Of a stretch of DNA of 64,000 nucleotides, positions 34,617-43,988 are shown piece after piece. Each line of letters begins with the position of its first letter. Positions within the stretch are counted from its first letter, which is position 1. The position numbers were made by a program, and so were the translations under genes. The notes below the pieces were generated by a model that made no database searches, was not told the DNA's origin, and saw only the letters and a list, made by a program, of their open reading frames with translations. The stretch is from Cellvibrionaceae bacterium (lineage in GTDB: Bacteria; Pseudomonadota; Gammaproteobacteria; Pseudomonadales; Cellvibrionaceae): NCBI GenBank assembly GCA_021151825.1, contig JAGKWQ010000003.1:62001-126000 (forward strand), written 5' to 3'.

Positions 34617-36479
34617 ATGCCTTTGGTTACTCCCAAAGCAACAGCGGCCCCTGATACAGGTCGTCGCTGGCTTGCTCCATTTACAACCCTCAACGCATTG
34701 ATCATGGCCGGCATGAGCCTCTGGCATAGCCAGTGGCCAGACACACTTTCCGCACAAGTGTATTTAGTCGCCGGTATGATTTTTCATTTTTCCGTATTGT
34801 CTTTTTTACTCACGTTGTGCGTATTAGCAATCAGCTATGTGCTGCGTTTGCAAAAACACCGGCTCACATTGGCGATTATTCTTTTCGCAGTAGCGCAACT
34901 GATTGTAATCACCAACATCAAAGTATTTAACCTTTACCATTTTCATTTAAATGGCATGGTGATCAATTTGGTTTTCAGTGGTGCACTATTGGAAAATATC
35001 GCCTTCTCGTGGGTGATGTGGGTATCGATTGTTGCCATTTTGGCTGGTGTTTTATTCGGCCAAAAAATATTGCTCACACTTAGCCACAGAATATCCCGCT
35101 GGCATCAACACAGCAGTCGTCATCATGCAGGATTTTTTATCGCCGGTTATATTGCACTACAACTTTTAAGCGGCTGCGCCGATGCGTTTGGCTGGAATCA
35201 GATTACCGCGCAGAATCGCTACATCCCCTGGATGCCCGCAACCACAATGCGCTCATCGCTGGAAAAAATGGGTTTCGAAGTTACCCGGGAATCGGCCAAT
35301 TTATTACCCAATACTGCAGATGGTTTACATTATCCAGCGGCTCCCTTGCACTGCACTCCGCCGCAAAAATTAAATGTGCTGATGCTGGTCGTTGATTCAC
35401 TACGCTTTGACCAACTCACTGCCGAAGCAATGCCCAACACCTATCGTTTGAAAAGCCAGGGGCTGGCATTTGAAAATCATTTCAGCACCAGCAATGCCAC
35501 TCGCTATGGTTTATTCAGTTTGTTTTACGGAATTTCCGGAAGTTATTGGAAGCCCATGCTTGCAGCTGAACGTGGCAGTGCTTTGTTTGATGTCACACAA
35601 CAGTTGAACTACCAACACTTTATCTATGGCAGCAGCAAACTGACGTTCCCCGAGTTTGATCGCACCGTATTTTCAGCATTGCGCAGCCAGTTACAAAAAG
35701 GGAGCCATAAAAACTCATCCCAAAATGATCGTGATATTACTGAACGATTTATCCACGATTTGCAAAACCTGCCTGCGGATCAATCCTTTTTCGGTTTTTT
35801 ATTTTTCGATGCACCCCACGGTTTTTCCGTGCCGAATGATTACCCACATCGTTTTGAACCTATGCTGGAAACGGTTAACTATTTAAATCTTGGTGTAGAT
35901 ACTGATCCTCGTCCTTTTCTCAATTTGTACAAAACAACAGCACATTTTGTGGATAGCCTGATTCAGCAAATTATGGATGAGCTGGCGCGGCAGCATCGGT
36001 TGGAAAATACCCTGGTGATTATTACCAGCGACCACGGCCAGGAGTTTAATGAGACGCATAAAAATTTCTGGGGTCATAACAGCAACTTTAGCCAGTGGCA
36101 AACCAAAGTGCCGATGCTGTTGTTGTGGCCAGGGAAAAGCCCCGCCAGCATTAATAGCTTGACCAGTCATGAAGATTTAATACCCAGTCTGTTGCAAGGT
36201 GCCTTTGGTTGCAGTAATCCGGTCAGCGATTATTCAACCGGACAATCACTATTGACCGCAGGTGAAGGCCAGGACGGAACTACTCAACCGCGCGGGCTAT
36301 TAATGGAGACTTGGACAGACAGAGCAATCCTGTATGATAACCACCTTTATCTGATCGACCCTTTGGGTGATATCGATGTGGTAGACCAGAACTATGATCC
36401 GGTTGATAACAAGGAGTTACCACCAGCCATTTTGGCTGAAACCATTGAACACATGTCGCGCTTTCTGAAAAGCAAGTGA
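34617..36479 (+). CDS. YejM-like (DUF3413) membrane protein with sulfatase-fold domain
   Basis: 620 residues. Five membrane helices in the first 200 residues, then a periplasmic alkaline-phosphatase/sulfatase-like domain: LMLVVDSLRFDQL (first metal aspartate), SNATRYGLFSLF (candidate Thr nucleophile) and ITSDHGQEF (metal D-H pair). This is the E. coli YejM/PbgA/LapC layout. Those relatives sense LPS and control LpxC stability; others in the superfamily move phosphoglycerol or phosphoethanolamine. Here the metal residues and Thr look intact, so enzymatic activity is possible. AAAGGA lies before the ATG. In the LPS cluster between waaC and a CDP-glycerol transferase gene. Confidence 0.88.
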   Translation: MPLVTPKATAAPDTGRRWLAPFTTLNALIMAGMSLWHSQWPDTLSAQVYLVAGMIFHFSVLSFLLTLCVLAISYVLRLQKHRLTLAIILFAVAQLIVITNIKVFNLYHFHLNGMVINLVFSGALLENIAFSWVMWVSIVAILAGVLFGQKILLTLSHRISRWHQHSSRHHAGFFIAGYIALQLLSGCADAFGWNQITAQNRYIPWMPATTMRSSLEKMGFEVTRESANLLPNTADGLHYPAAPLHCTPPQKLNVLMLVVDSLRFDQLTAEAMPNTYRLKSQGLAFENHFSTSNATRYGLFSLFYGISGSYWKPMLAAERGSALFDVTQQLNYQHFIYGSSKLTFPEFDRTVFSALRSQLQKGSHKNSSQNDRDITERFIHDLQNLPADQSFFGFLFFDAPHGFSVPNDYPHRFEPMLETVNYLNLGVDTDPRPFLNLYKTTAHFVDSLIQQIMDELARQHRLENTLVIITSDHGQEFNETHKNFWGHNSNFSQWQTKVPMLLLWPGKSPASINSLTSHEDLIPSLLQGAFGCSNPVSDYSTGQSLLTAGEGQDGTTQPRGLLMETWTDRAILYDNHLYLIDPLGDIDVVDQNYDPVDNKELPPAILAETIEHMSRFLKSK

Positions 36480-36516
36480 TCGACAACGAATAAAAATTCT
36501 TCGCCTGGATAAAAGC

Positions 36517-37539
36517 ATGAGCAAACATTATTTATTTTACGGTTCAGAGCGTTATACCCAGGCGATTATGCGTCCCATCGACGCAGCAATTAAAGCGCGC
36601 GGCGGCAAGGTAGCCTGGTTTTTTAATGGGCCGGGCGCAGAAGATTTACATGGCGATGATCTCCAGCTAACCAATATTGATGAAGTAATACGCTGGAACC
36701 CCATTGCTGTGATTACCCCCAATAATATGGTTCCGCATTTCTTCCCTGGCATTAAGGTACAAACATTCCATGGTTTTGATGCAGGAAAACCCCGGCACAT
36801 TTATATCCGTGGTTTTTTTGATTTGTATTGCACCACCGGCCCTAAAGACACCGAACAATTCGTTGCGCTCGCAAATAAGCTGCAACATTTCCATGTTGTT
36901 GAAACCGGCTGGCCCAAACTGGATTATTTTTTTTCGCAACTCCCGACAAACCTGCCACCAGTAAAATCACCGCCGACTATTCTCTATCACTCCACCTTTT
37001 CCCCGTCATGGAGTGCCGCAGAAATTTTATATCCGGAAGTCAAACGCTTGAGTGAAACCGGTGAGTGGAAATGGGTTGTGACCTTGCATCCTAAAATGAA
37101 CCCGGAGACACGCAACAAATTTAAAGCGCTGGAGAATGAAAATCTGGTATTTTCTGATGCAGATAACATCCTGGAGTTATTTGCCGATGCAGATGTAATG
37201 TGTTCAGATACCTCCTCTGCATTAAGCGAATTTTTATTAACCCGCAAACCGGTAGTCACATTTAAAAATCGCCGGCCCGGCCCGCAATTAATTGATATCA
37301 ATGATCCAGCAGAATTTGAACCTGCTATTCGCAACGCATTAACCCGCCCGGCAAAATTGATGGCAGCGATTGAACAGTTTAGTGCAGATATTCACCCTGC
37401 GCGCGATGGAAAATCGGCCGAGCGAATCCTGGATGCCATTGATGATTTTATTGTGCAAGGCGGAAAGAATACCAAAAGCAAACCATGGAATTTGTGGCGA
37501 AAATTCAAGCTAAGACGCCAAATGAATTACTGGAAATAG
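36517..37539 (+). CDS. CDP-glycerol glycerophosphotransferase family protein
   Basis: 340 residues, GT-B type. The TagB/TagF-like core is visible: VQTFHGFDAGKPRHIYIRGFFDLYCTTGP, then VETGWPKLDYFF, then ILYHSTFSPSWS and MCSDTSSALSEFLLTRKPVVTF. In Gram-positives such enzymes transfer glycerol- or ribitol-phosphate from CDP-alditol to build teichoic acid; in Gram-negatives they are found in LPS and capsule loci and may use other CDP-linked donors. The usual SDYSS motif is here SDTSS. No membrane helix. Same-strand neighbours are glycosyltransferases, so it probably decorates LPS core or O-chain. Confidence 0.9.
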   Translation: MSKHYLFYGSERYTQAIMRPIDAAIKARGGKVAWFFNGPGAEDLHGDDLQLTNIDEVIRWNPIAVITPNNMVPHFFPGIKVQTFHGFDAGKPRHIYIRGFFDLYCTTGPKDTEQFVALANKLQHFHVVETGWPKLDYFFSQLPTNLPPVKSPPTILYHSTFSPSWSAAEILYPEVKRLSETGEWKWVVTLHPKMNPETRNKFKALENENLVFSDADNILELFADADVMCSDTSSALSEFLLTRKPVVTFKNRRPGPQLIDINDPAEFEPAIRNALTRPAKLMAAIEQFSADIHPARDGKSAERILDAIDDFIVQGGKNTKSKPWNLWRKFKLRRQMNYWK

Positions 37540-37551
37540 GTTGCGGCCATT

Positions 37552-38625
37552 ATGCCAAGCGTTCTTATTGATGCGACCCTTATCAACCAGAAAAACACCG
37601 GCCTGGCCAACGTTATGCAGTCGCTGGTGCGTGGTTTTAACGATATTGCGCAACCAACGTTTGCCTGTAACGTGCTGGTACCCGCAAATTACACGATGCC
37701 TGCCAGTACCAACATCAATTTCATTCCCGTGCGCAAATGGCAAAAGTACCTGACTTTTAGCTTACCCAACGTAAATATCTGGCATTCAACGTATCAGAGT
37801 TTTCGCTATTTACGCAAAACCAACCAAACGCGTCAGATTGTTACGATCCATGATTTAAACTTTCTTTATGAAAAAAATAAATTCAAAGCCCAACGCCATT
37901 TGAATATATTGCAGCAGCGAATAAATCGCGCAGATGCGGTAGTGACAATCTCACAATTTGTCGCCGACGATATTAAAAAAAATATCGTGTTAAATAACAA
38001 GCCATTGGAAGTGATCTACAACTGCGTAGAAAACCTTCAACAACAACCAGCTATCAAACCCTCATTTTATACCAATGATGCACCCTTCTTTTTTACCTTG
38101 GGTGCAGTGCGCAAGAAAAAGAATTTTCATTCCCTGCTGGAAGTAATGGCCCGTATCACTGACCACCAGCTTTTTATCGCTGGCAATCTGGATAGCCCTG
38201 AATATCTCGTGCAACTCCAACAACAGATTGCCGCACTTAAATTAACTAATGTGCATATTACCGGGCCAATCAGCTCCGCTGAAAAAATCTGGCTGTATCA
38301 GCATGCTGAAGCATTTTTATTTCCGTCCATGTTCGAAGGATTTGGTTTGCCGGTACTGGAAGCAATGCAATTTGGAACTCCGGTTTTTATCTCCAATATG
38401 ACCAGCCTGCCGGAAGTTGCGGGCGGGTACGCGTTTATTTGGGACAATTTCAATCCGGATTATATGGCAGAAAGCCTGCTGAAAAATTTATCTACATTGC
38501 AATCCACTGTCGCTCAACGCGATGCGATGAAAGCATACGCTACCAGTTTCAGTCTCGAAAAAAATATTCAACAACACCTGAGCCTTTACCATCGTCTGGC
38601 TGGCGAATCCATAACAGAGGCTTAA
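37552..38625 (+). CDS. Glycosyltransferase family 4 (GT-B)
   Basis: 357 residues. The N-terminal domain has TIHDLNFLYEKNKFKAQRHL and ADAVVTISQFVADDI, and the C-terminal donor domain has FFFTLGAVRKKKNFHSLLEVM, then PSMFEGFGLPVLEAMQFGTPVF, the E-x7-E retaining GT4 signature. Cytoplasmic and membrane-peripheral; donor sugar unknown. Starts 12 bases after the CDP-glycerol transferase gene and ends 4 bases before the kinase-fusion gene, so all are translated as one operon. Confidence 0.93.
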   Translation: MPSVLIDATLINQKNTGLANVMQSLVRGFNDIAQPTFACNVLVPANYTMPASTNINFIPVRKWQKYLTFSLPNVNIWHSTYQSFRYLRKTNQTRQIVTIHDLNFLYEKNKFKAQRHLNILQQRINRADAVVTISQFVADDIKKNIVLNNKPLEVIYNCVENLQQQPAIKPSFYTNDAPFFFTLGAVRKKKNFHSLLEVMARITDHQLFIAGNLDSPEYLVQLQQQIAALKLTNVHITGPISSAEKIWLYQHAEAFLFPSMFEGFGLPVLEAMQFGTPVFISNMTSLPEVAGGYAFIWDNFNPDYMAESLLKNLSTLQSTVAQRDAMKAYATSFSLEKNIQQHLSLYHRLAGESITEA

Positions 38626-38629
38626 TAGC

Positions 38630-40798
38630 GTGAAGAGTCTGCCCATCACTATCGGAAATTTATCCGGTTTTATAGCGTCCGGATTTAATGATCCGCTACT
38701 GCTCGTCAATTTGGAAAATCTGCAGCAGTTATCCAACAACGGAGAAAAACTTTCCCATGGCGGGGACTTTGTAGTCAGAAGTGAGTTTTCTACCGCAAAT
38801 GGTAATATTCCCGTTGCGATTAAAGTGTTCAAGCGCCAATCATGGTGGAAAGATCTCTATGATAAAAAGAATAAATCCAAAGCTGAACGCTCTTATTTAG
38901 CTGCCGAATATTTGCAAACACATAATATTGGTACGCCACCCGCCATTGCATGGCTGGAACGTTGGGAGAAAAATCGTTTACTCGAGAGCTATTACATTTG
39001 CCGTTTTGAACCGGCCGTCAGCTTCCGTGAGGTTGTAGCGGATATTCTATGGGACAAACGCGATAGTGCACCGATGATGGAAATTCTCCAACACCTGGCG
39101 CCCGTAATTCGCGCGATGCATGATGCCGGATTTATGCACGGCGATATGGGCAACCAGAATATTTTGTTGCCGCGTTCAGATAATGGTGAATGGTTGCCGC
39201 CGCAATTAATCGACTTAAATCGCAGTAAAATTTTTCCAACCGCAATAGGCAATAAAGAACGCGCGAAAGATCTCGCCCGCATCGCTCTGCCCGGTGCGTA
39301 TATGAAAATTTTTAAAATGATTTACAGCGAACATCAATACCCTGCACCTGAGTTGGATAAACTCGAACAAACATTGCGCGATCAATTCTGGCGGCACAGA
39401 CGCAATAGCAAATGGCGCCACCCGATTCGCCACTGGAAAAATAGCCGCAAGGCAAAGGGGCGTCCGCTTTATCCTGAACCAAAAGATGTCTGGCTGTGGG
39501 ATGAAAAAACAGCGCAGCCAATGATTACATTAGGGCGCAAGGAAAAGCATCAATATCGCAATAGGCGTTACGTACTCTCCATGGCATGGCAAGGTATTTG
39601 TGCGCTGCCAGGAATTTATATCCGTTATCGAAAATTATTGGCCGCAAGCTACACTCACCCTGTAGCAATGACTAATAAAATTGGCGTGGCATTACATCCA
39701 CACAGTGAATATATTGAAACCGAATTACGTTTGCTGGAGCAATTGGGAAATCCTCCCGTGCTGATTCGTTTTTGCCATCACGAAACTGAAGCGGACTGGC
39801 AGCGTGGCATTGAATTGGTGGAGCATCTATATCGCAAGGGAATCCAGGTGATGCTCGCGATACTGCAAGATCGTCGTGCATTGCTGCAACCTGAATCATG
39901 GAATACGTTTTTAAGTTTGATCGTGCGTAAACTCGGAGATAAAGTTAGCGATATTGAAATTACCCATGCGAGTAATCGTATGAAGTGGGGCGTCTGGAAT
40001 AGCAATGAATATAGGCAGCTGCTGCAACCAGCGCTCGAGTTAAAAAAACAATTTCCGCACATTAAAATTACTGGTCCTGCGTGTATTGATTTTGAATATT
40101 TGCCAGTTGTTGCTGCATTGGCAGCATTACCCAAAGGAACAAGACTCGATGCGCTTTCGCACTTGCTATATGTAGACAGGCGTGGTGCGCCGGAAAACAA
40201 GCAAGGTTATTTTTCAACGCTGGAGAAATCTGCTTTATTAAAAGCGCTTGCAGTTTGGTCACCGCACACTGAAGAAAAAGTGATTATTTCTGAAGTCAAT
40301 TGGCCGGTGAAACACACGGGTATCTGGTCTCCCATTGGCTGCCCTTACGAAACCCCCAATTGGCGACGCGATCAACCCGGTGAGGAAGATGAAGATTACA
40401 CAAACTATATGTTGCGCTTTCTTGCCATCACTCTCTGTTCCGGCCATGTAGAACAAGTCTATTGGTGGCGGCTTTCTGCACATGGTTACGGATTGGTAGA
40501 TGACCTGGATAATTTCAAACCACGCCCTGCATTTAAAGCACTGGTATTTTTTTTGGAGCTACTTGGCAAAGCCACCTTTGAGCGCAAATACCATTTGAAT
40601 GAAGATGTTTATTTATTGGAATTTACCAAAGGTGCACAACGCTGGTTAATGGCCTGGTGCACAAGCGCCGAGCAGGACCTACCGCTCTCCGTCAAGGTTG
40701 AAAAAGTTTGGGATGCTTACGGCAACTTGAACCATACTTCAACAATCAATAAATCTCCCCGTTATTTTTTACTTGCCGGGGAATATCAACAACCTTAA
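38630..40798 (+). CDS. Fusion of LPS kinase-like domain and glycoside-hydrolase-like TIM barrel
   Basis: 722 residues, GTG start right after the GT4 stop. Residues 40-250 are an InaA/WaaP-type Kdo/LPS kinase: VAIKVFKR (Lys65), MHGDMGNQNILL (His170, Asp172), LIDLNRSK (metal Asp195). Residues about 350-690 resemble a clan-A glycoside hydrolase barrel (GH39/GH5-like): VALHPH strand, IEITHASNRMKWG where families have an N-E-P acid/base, and VIISEVNWP carrying a candidate nucleophile Glu555. The acid/base Glu appears replaced by Ala447, so the barrel may bind glycan rather than cleave it. Cytosolic by prediction, with no signal or helix. I know of no standard name for this fusion. Confidence 0.8.
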   Translation: MKSLPITIGNLSGFIASGFNDPLLLVNLENLQQLSNNGEKLSHGGDFVVRSEFSTANGNIPVAIKVFKRQSWWKDLYDKKNKSKAERSYLAAEYLQTHNIGTPPAIAWLERWEKNRLLESYYICRFEPAVSFREVVADILWDKRDSAPMMEILQHLAPVIRAMHDAGFMHGDMGNQNILLPRSDNGEWLPPQLIDLNRSKIFPTAIGNKERAKDLARIALPGAYMKIFKMIYSEHQYPAPELDKLEQTLRDQFWRHRRNSKWRHPIRHWKNSRKAKGRPLYPEPKDVWLWDEKTAQPMITLGRKEKHQYRNRRYVLSMAWQGICALPGIYIRYRKLLAASYTHPVAMTNKIGVALHPHSEYIETELRLLEQLGNPPVLIRFCHHETEADWQRGIELVEHLYRKGIQVMLAILQDRRALLQPESWNTFLSLIVRKLGDKVSDIEITHASNRMKWGVWNSNEYRQLLQPALELKKQFPHIKITGPACIDFEYLPVVAALAALPKGTRLDALSHLLYVDRRGAPENKQGYFSTLEKSALLKALAVWSPHTEEKVIISEVNWPVKHTGIWSPIGCPYETPNWRRDQPGEEDEDYTNYMLRFLAITLCSGHVEQVYWWRLSAHGYGLVDDLDNFKPRPAFKALVFFLELLGKATFERKYHLNEDVYLLEFTKGAQRWLMAWCTSAEQDLPLSVKVEKVWDAYGNLNHTSTINKSPRYFLLAGEYQQP

Positions 40799-40815
40799 TT
40801 CGCAGCGTTCACAAT

Positions 40816-42786
40816 ATGAATAACAATAGTTTTTTTAGCGCATTATTTTCTGGTCACCTGCGTTTTTTACTGCGGATGTATTTAAGCGGTTTAATATTAC
40901 TCAGTATCAGTCGGGTGCTACTCATGGCTTGGCAGTGGGACAGGGTTGCGCCAACGGGCAAAGTCTTGTCGATGCTTATCCAGGGAATCAGGGCAGATTT
41001 AATTATGGTGAGCCTGTGGGTAATTATCCCACTATTATTAATTCCCTTGTGGAAACCCAACCAATGGCAACGCGCATGGAATCGCTTCACTTATAGTTGG
41101 GCAGTGATTGGCCTTGGATTGTTAATTTTTATGGAGCTGGCAACACCGGCCTTTATCCAGCAATACGATATTCGGCCCAACCGCTTATTTGTTGAATATT
41201 TAAAATACCCTCACGAAGTTTTCGCTACATTATGGAATGGTTTTCGTGGGCCATTTTTGGGCGGGATTTTTTTGACGATTGTACTCACTATCCTTTTCAG
41301 CAAATTAATCCGGGACAGAAATACCTGTACTTATTCGATTTCCTATACGCATTTACTACTCGTGTGGCCGATTATTCTTTTAGTGCTGGGAATGGCAATT
41401 CGTTCCACCACCCAACATCGCCCCGCCAACCCTGCACTCTTTGCTATCACTGGCGATGCACTTGTCAATTCATTGGTAATTAGTTCCAGTTATTCCGTAG
41501 TTTTTGCCGTCTACGGTATGAAGCATGAAGCAAAATCCAGCGAAATATACGGCAATATGAATGAAGCAGAAGTTATTCGTCAAAACCTGCAATGGCCGTG
41601 GTTGCAAAATTACGAATTTTCCAATCAAGAACTTCCAACCCTGCATCAACAAAATGCAGCAATTGCACGAGACAAACCCTTGAATCTGGTGATAGTTCTG
41701 GAAGAGAGTCTGGGTGCAACATTTGTGGAAAGCCTTGGTGGCATTGCAGTTACGCCCGAACTGGAAAAACTAAAAAACCAAGGCTGGTGGTTTGAACAAC
41801 TTTATTCTACCGGAACCCGTTCAGTACGCGGTATAGAAGCGGTTGTTTCCGGCTTTATGCCAACACCGGCGCAAAGCACTGTCAAACTATCACTCTCACA
41901 AAAAAACTTTTTTACGATTGCGGATTTCCTTGAGCGCAAAGGTTTTCACACAGAATTTATTTACGGTGGGGAAGCGCATTTTGACAATATGCGCAGCTTT
42001 TTTACTGGTAATGGTTTTGAACAAATTATCGATTTTAAAGATATAAAGAAACCAACATTTGTTGGCAGCTGGGGCGCAAGCGATGAAGATTTGTTTAATC
42101 ACGCCCACACTCACCTATTGGAAATAAGCAAAAAAGACCAGCCTTTTTTCAGCTTGATTTTTACATCTTCTAACCATGCCCCCTTTGAGTTCCCCGATGG
42201 CCGCATTCAATTACACGAGGAACCCAAAGGTACAGTCAATAACGCAGTAAAGTATGCGGATTACGCATTGGGTGAATTTATTAAAAAAGCACAGGCCAGT
42301 GCCTATTGGCATAACACTGTTTTTTTAATTGTAGCCGACCATGATAATCGCGTTTACGGCGACACACTGGTACCAGTCAATAAATTCCATATTCCCGCTT
42401 TAATTTTAGGTGCAGATATTCAACCGAAACGAATCTCTCGTGTAGCAAGCCAAATTGATCTGGCTCCTACATTATTTTCACTGATGGGTATTTCGGGTAA
42501 GCATCCGATGTTGGGACGCGATTTTGTTGCCGATGATGTAAGCCCTGGCCGCGCATTGATTCAATTTGAAGATTATTTTGCCTTGATGGAAGAGCAATCA
42601 CCGCACTATAAGCTCACCATTTTGAAACCGGATGAAACAGAAGTGGCCGCCACCTATGACGCCGGCATTAAAGATGTAGATTTGCTGGCAACTCCTGTAG
42701 AGAAAGCCGATCAACAAAAAGCATTAGCTCACGTGCTACTGCCGTCCATACTTTACCGCAAGCAGTTGTATCAAATTAAAGAATAA
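40816..42786 (+). CDS. LTA-synthase-like phosphoglycerol/phosphoalcohol transferase
   Basis: 656 residues. Five N-terminal membrane helices (about 15-35, 50-70, 85-105, 145-165, 180-200) precede a periplasmic sulfatase-fold domain about 280-600. It carries NLVIVLEESLGATF (metal Glu), YSTGTRSVRGIEAV (candidate Thr nucleophile), and VADHDNR (metal D-H). This is the LtaS/MdoB/OpgB layout. In Gram-negatives such enzymes move phosphoglycerol or phosphoethanolamine from phospholipid to periplasmic or LPS glycans. Last plus-strand gene of the cluster, 17 bases after the kinase fusion; an acceptor in the LPS core is likely but unproven. Confidence 0.9.
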   Translation: MNNNSFFSALFSGHLRFLLRMYLSGLILLSISRVLLMAWQWDRVAPTGKVLSMLIQGIRADLIMVSLWVIIPLLLIPLWKPNQWQRAWNRFTYSWAVIGLGLLIFMELATPAFIQQYDIRPNRLFVEYLKYPHEVFATLWNGFRGPFLGGIFLTIVLTILFSKLIRDRNTCTYSISYTHLLLVWPIILLVLGMAIRSTTQHRPANPALFAITGDALVNSLVISSSYSVVFAVYGMKHEAKSSEIYGNMNEAEVIRQNLQWPWLQNYEFSNQELPTLHQQNAAIARDKPLNLVIVLEESLGATFVESLGGIAVTPELEKLKNQGWWFEQLYSTGTRSVRGIEAVVSGFMPTPAQSTVKLSLSQKNFFTIADFLERKGFHTEFIYGGEAHFDNMRSFFTGNGFEQIIDFKDIKKPTFVGSWGASDEDLFNHAHTHLLEISKKDQPFFSLIFTSSNHAPFEFPDGRIQLHEEPKGTVNNAVKYADYALGEFIKKAQASAYWHNTVFLIVADHDNRVYGDTLVPVNKFHIPALILGADIQPKRISRVASQIDLAPTLFSLMGISGKHPMLGRDFVADDVSPGRALIQFEDYFALMEEQSPHYKLTILKPDETEVAATYDAGIKDVDLLATPVEKADQQKALAHVLLPSILYRKQLYQIKE

Positions 42787-42806
42787 GATTATCCAGGGAC
42801 GGATAA

Positions 42807-43817
42807 TTATTGTTTTTGTAATAACAAATCACCCAGCTTACCGATACGGCGATCCAGCCAGGCAAAAATTAATTGTTGTTTGTTTGGCGTCGCCGCTTCA
42901 ATGCTTTGCACACAAGTAAACGCTGCATTGGGGTTGCGATCGGCCCACCAAAGTTTCAAACGAATACGCCAATAAAATTGCTGGCGCGGTTTCAATTGGA
43001 TATTGAACAAACGATTATTGATGATCGCTGTATCGTGCAGTAACTCCAGATGTGCAGCTAATGATTCGCCAATTAATTGCTCATAAGCGCGTAATCGATG
43101 CTTGATATTTTGTTCCAATACTTGTGGGTTTTCACCAAAGTAATCCGCTTGTGTTGATCGCTTCCACGCGTGGGGCACATGCGGCAAACGGAAATAATGC
43201 TTTTTGAATCCCAGTGTTCGTGCGGTCAATTGTTGCCCTTCCCAAAAGCTGAAGTCTTTGGTTTTTTTAAATCGTTTTAACAACCAACCAAGAAGAACAT
43301 TATGTAATTTTTTTTCTGGTAATAATTGCCATTTTCCACGTAACACTACTTTGCCATCGGTAAAAAAATCGTGCGGTTGTACCGGCTGTATCAGGCAAAA
43401 ATCATCATTAAAAAATATAAATTGCTCAGCCAACCCGGGAATACGCCACAACATACTCAAAATAGAACTGCTATTAAATGTGGGCAGATGATCTTCATAA
43501 CCTGCAAAAATTTCACGGTGATCAATAATTTTTATTTTGTGCTCAAAAACAGTTCCTGCTAACGTTTTAACCACATCCGGTTCTTGCTGGTCAGTTACGA
43601 TAAAAATTGTTCTTACCCAAGGTGCGAACTTCAATATTGAGGTTACACAGTAATCAATTTCTCCTGCGTTATGGAACCGCGCCTTACCCGCCGAACCGCT
43701 GCGTTTACGACCAATGCTTTCCAGATAGTTATCCAGTTTTGCAGCGTGTACGGGGTCTGCCCCATCGACCCAGGTAATCACAGCATCAATCGGCTGGATA
43801 TCAGTATTTTGCGGCAT
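42807..43817 (-). CDS. Stealth-family sugar-phosphate transferase
   Basis: 336 residues from the ATG at 43817. Conserved regions of the Stealth family are in order: CR1 IDAVITWVDGADP; CR2 ARFHNAGEIDYCVTSILKFAPWVRTIFIVTDQQ and FNSSSILSMLWRIPGLAEQFIFFNDDFCL; CR3 HVPHAWKRS; CR4 VQSIEAATPNKQ. Such enzymes transfer hexose-1-phosphate in capsule and exopolysaccharide synthesis (also GlcNAc-1-phosphotransferase in animals). The longer start at 43886 overlaps the valS promoter region and is less likely. Convergent with the LTA-synthase-like gene and adds a third phosphodiester-forming activity to this locus. Confidence 0.92.
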   Translation of the reverse strand: MPQNTDIQPIDAVITWVDGADPVHAAKLDNYLESIGRKRSGSAGKARFHNAGEIDYCVTSILKFAPWVRTIFIVTDQQEPDVVKTLAGTVFEHKIKIIDHREIFAGYEDHLPTFNSSSILSMLWRIPGLAEQFIFFNDDFCLIQPVQPHDFFTDGKVVLRGKWQLLPEKKLHNVLLGWLLKRFKKTKDFSFWEGQQLTARTLGFKKHYFRLPHVPHAWKRSTQADYFGENPQVLEQNIKHRLRAYEQLIGESLAAHLELLHDTAIINNRLFNIQLKPRQQFYWRIRLKLWWADRNPNAAFTCVQSIEAATPNKQQLIFAWLDRRIGKLGDLLLQKQ

Positions 43818-43914
43818 ATTGCGACCCACGGAGTTCTTCCAAATGGCGGCTATGGTACACCATGATCCACCAGTCCAGCGTTGCAATTACACGCTCATCG
43901 GCTACAAAAAAGGC

Positions 43915-43920
43915 TATAAT
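43915..43920 (+). promoter_or_regulatory. Candidate -10 box of valS
   Basis: TATAAT 69 bases before the valS start, in the divergent gap with the Stealth gene. No good -35 hexamer at 16-18 bases is visible, so only the -10 is marked. Confidence 0.35.
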
Positions 43921-43988
43921 CGCAGCCCGATTTTTTGTCATTTCAGGCTATTAATACCGGCCGCAGACCTAGAGAGTTTCCAAGCGCT

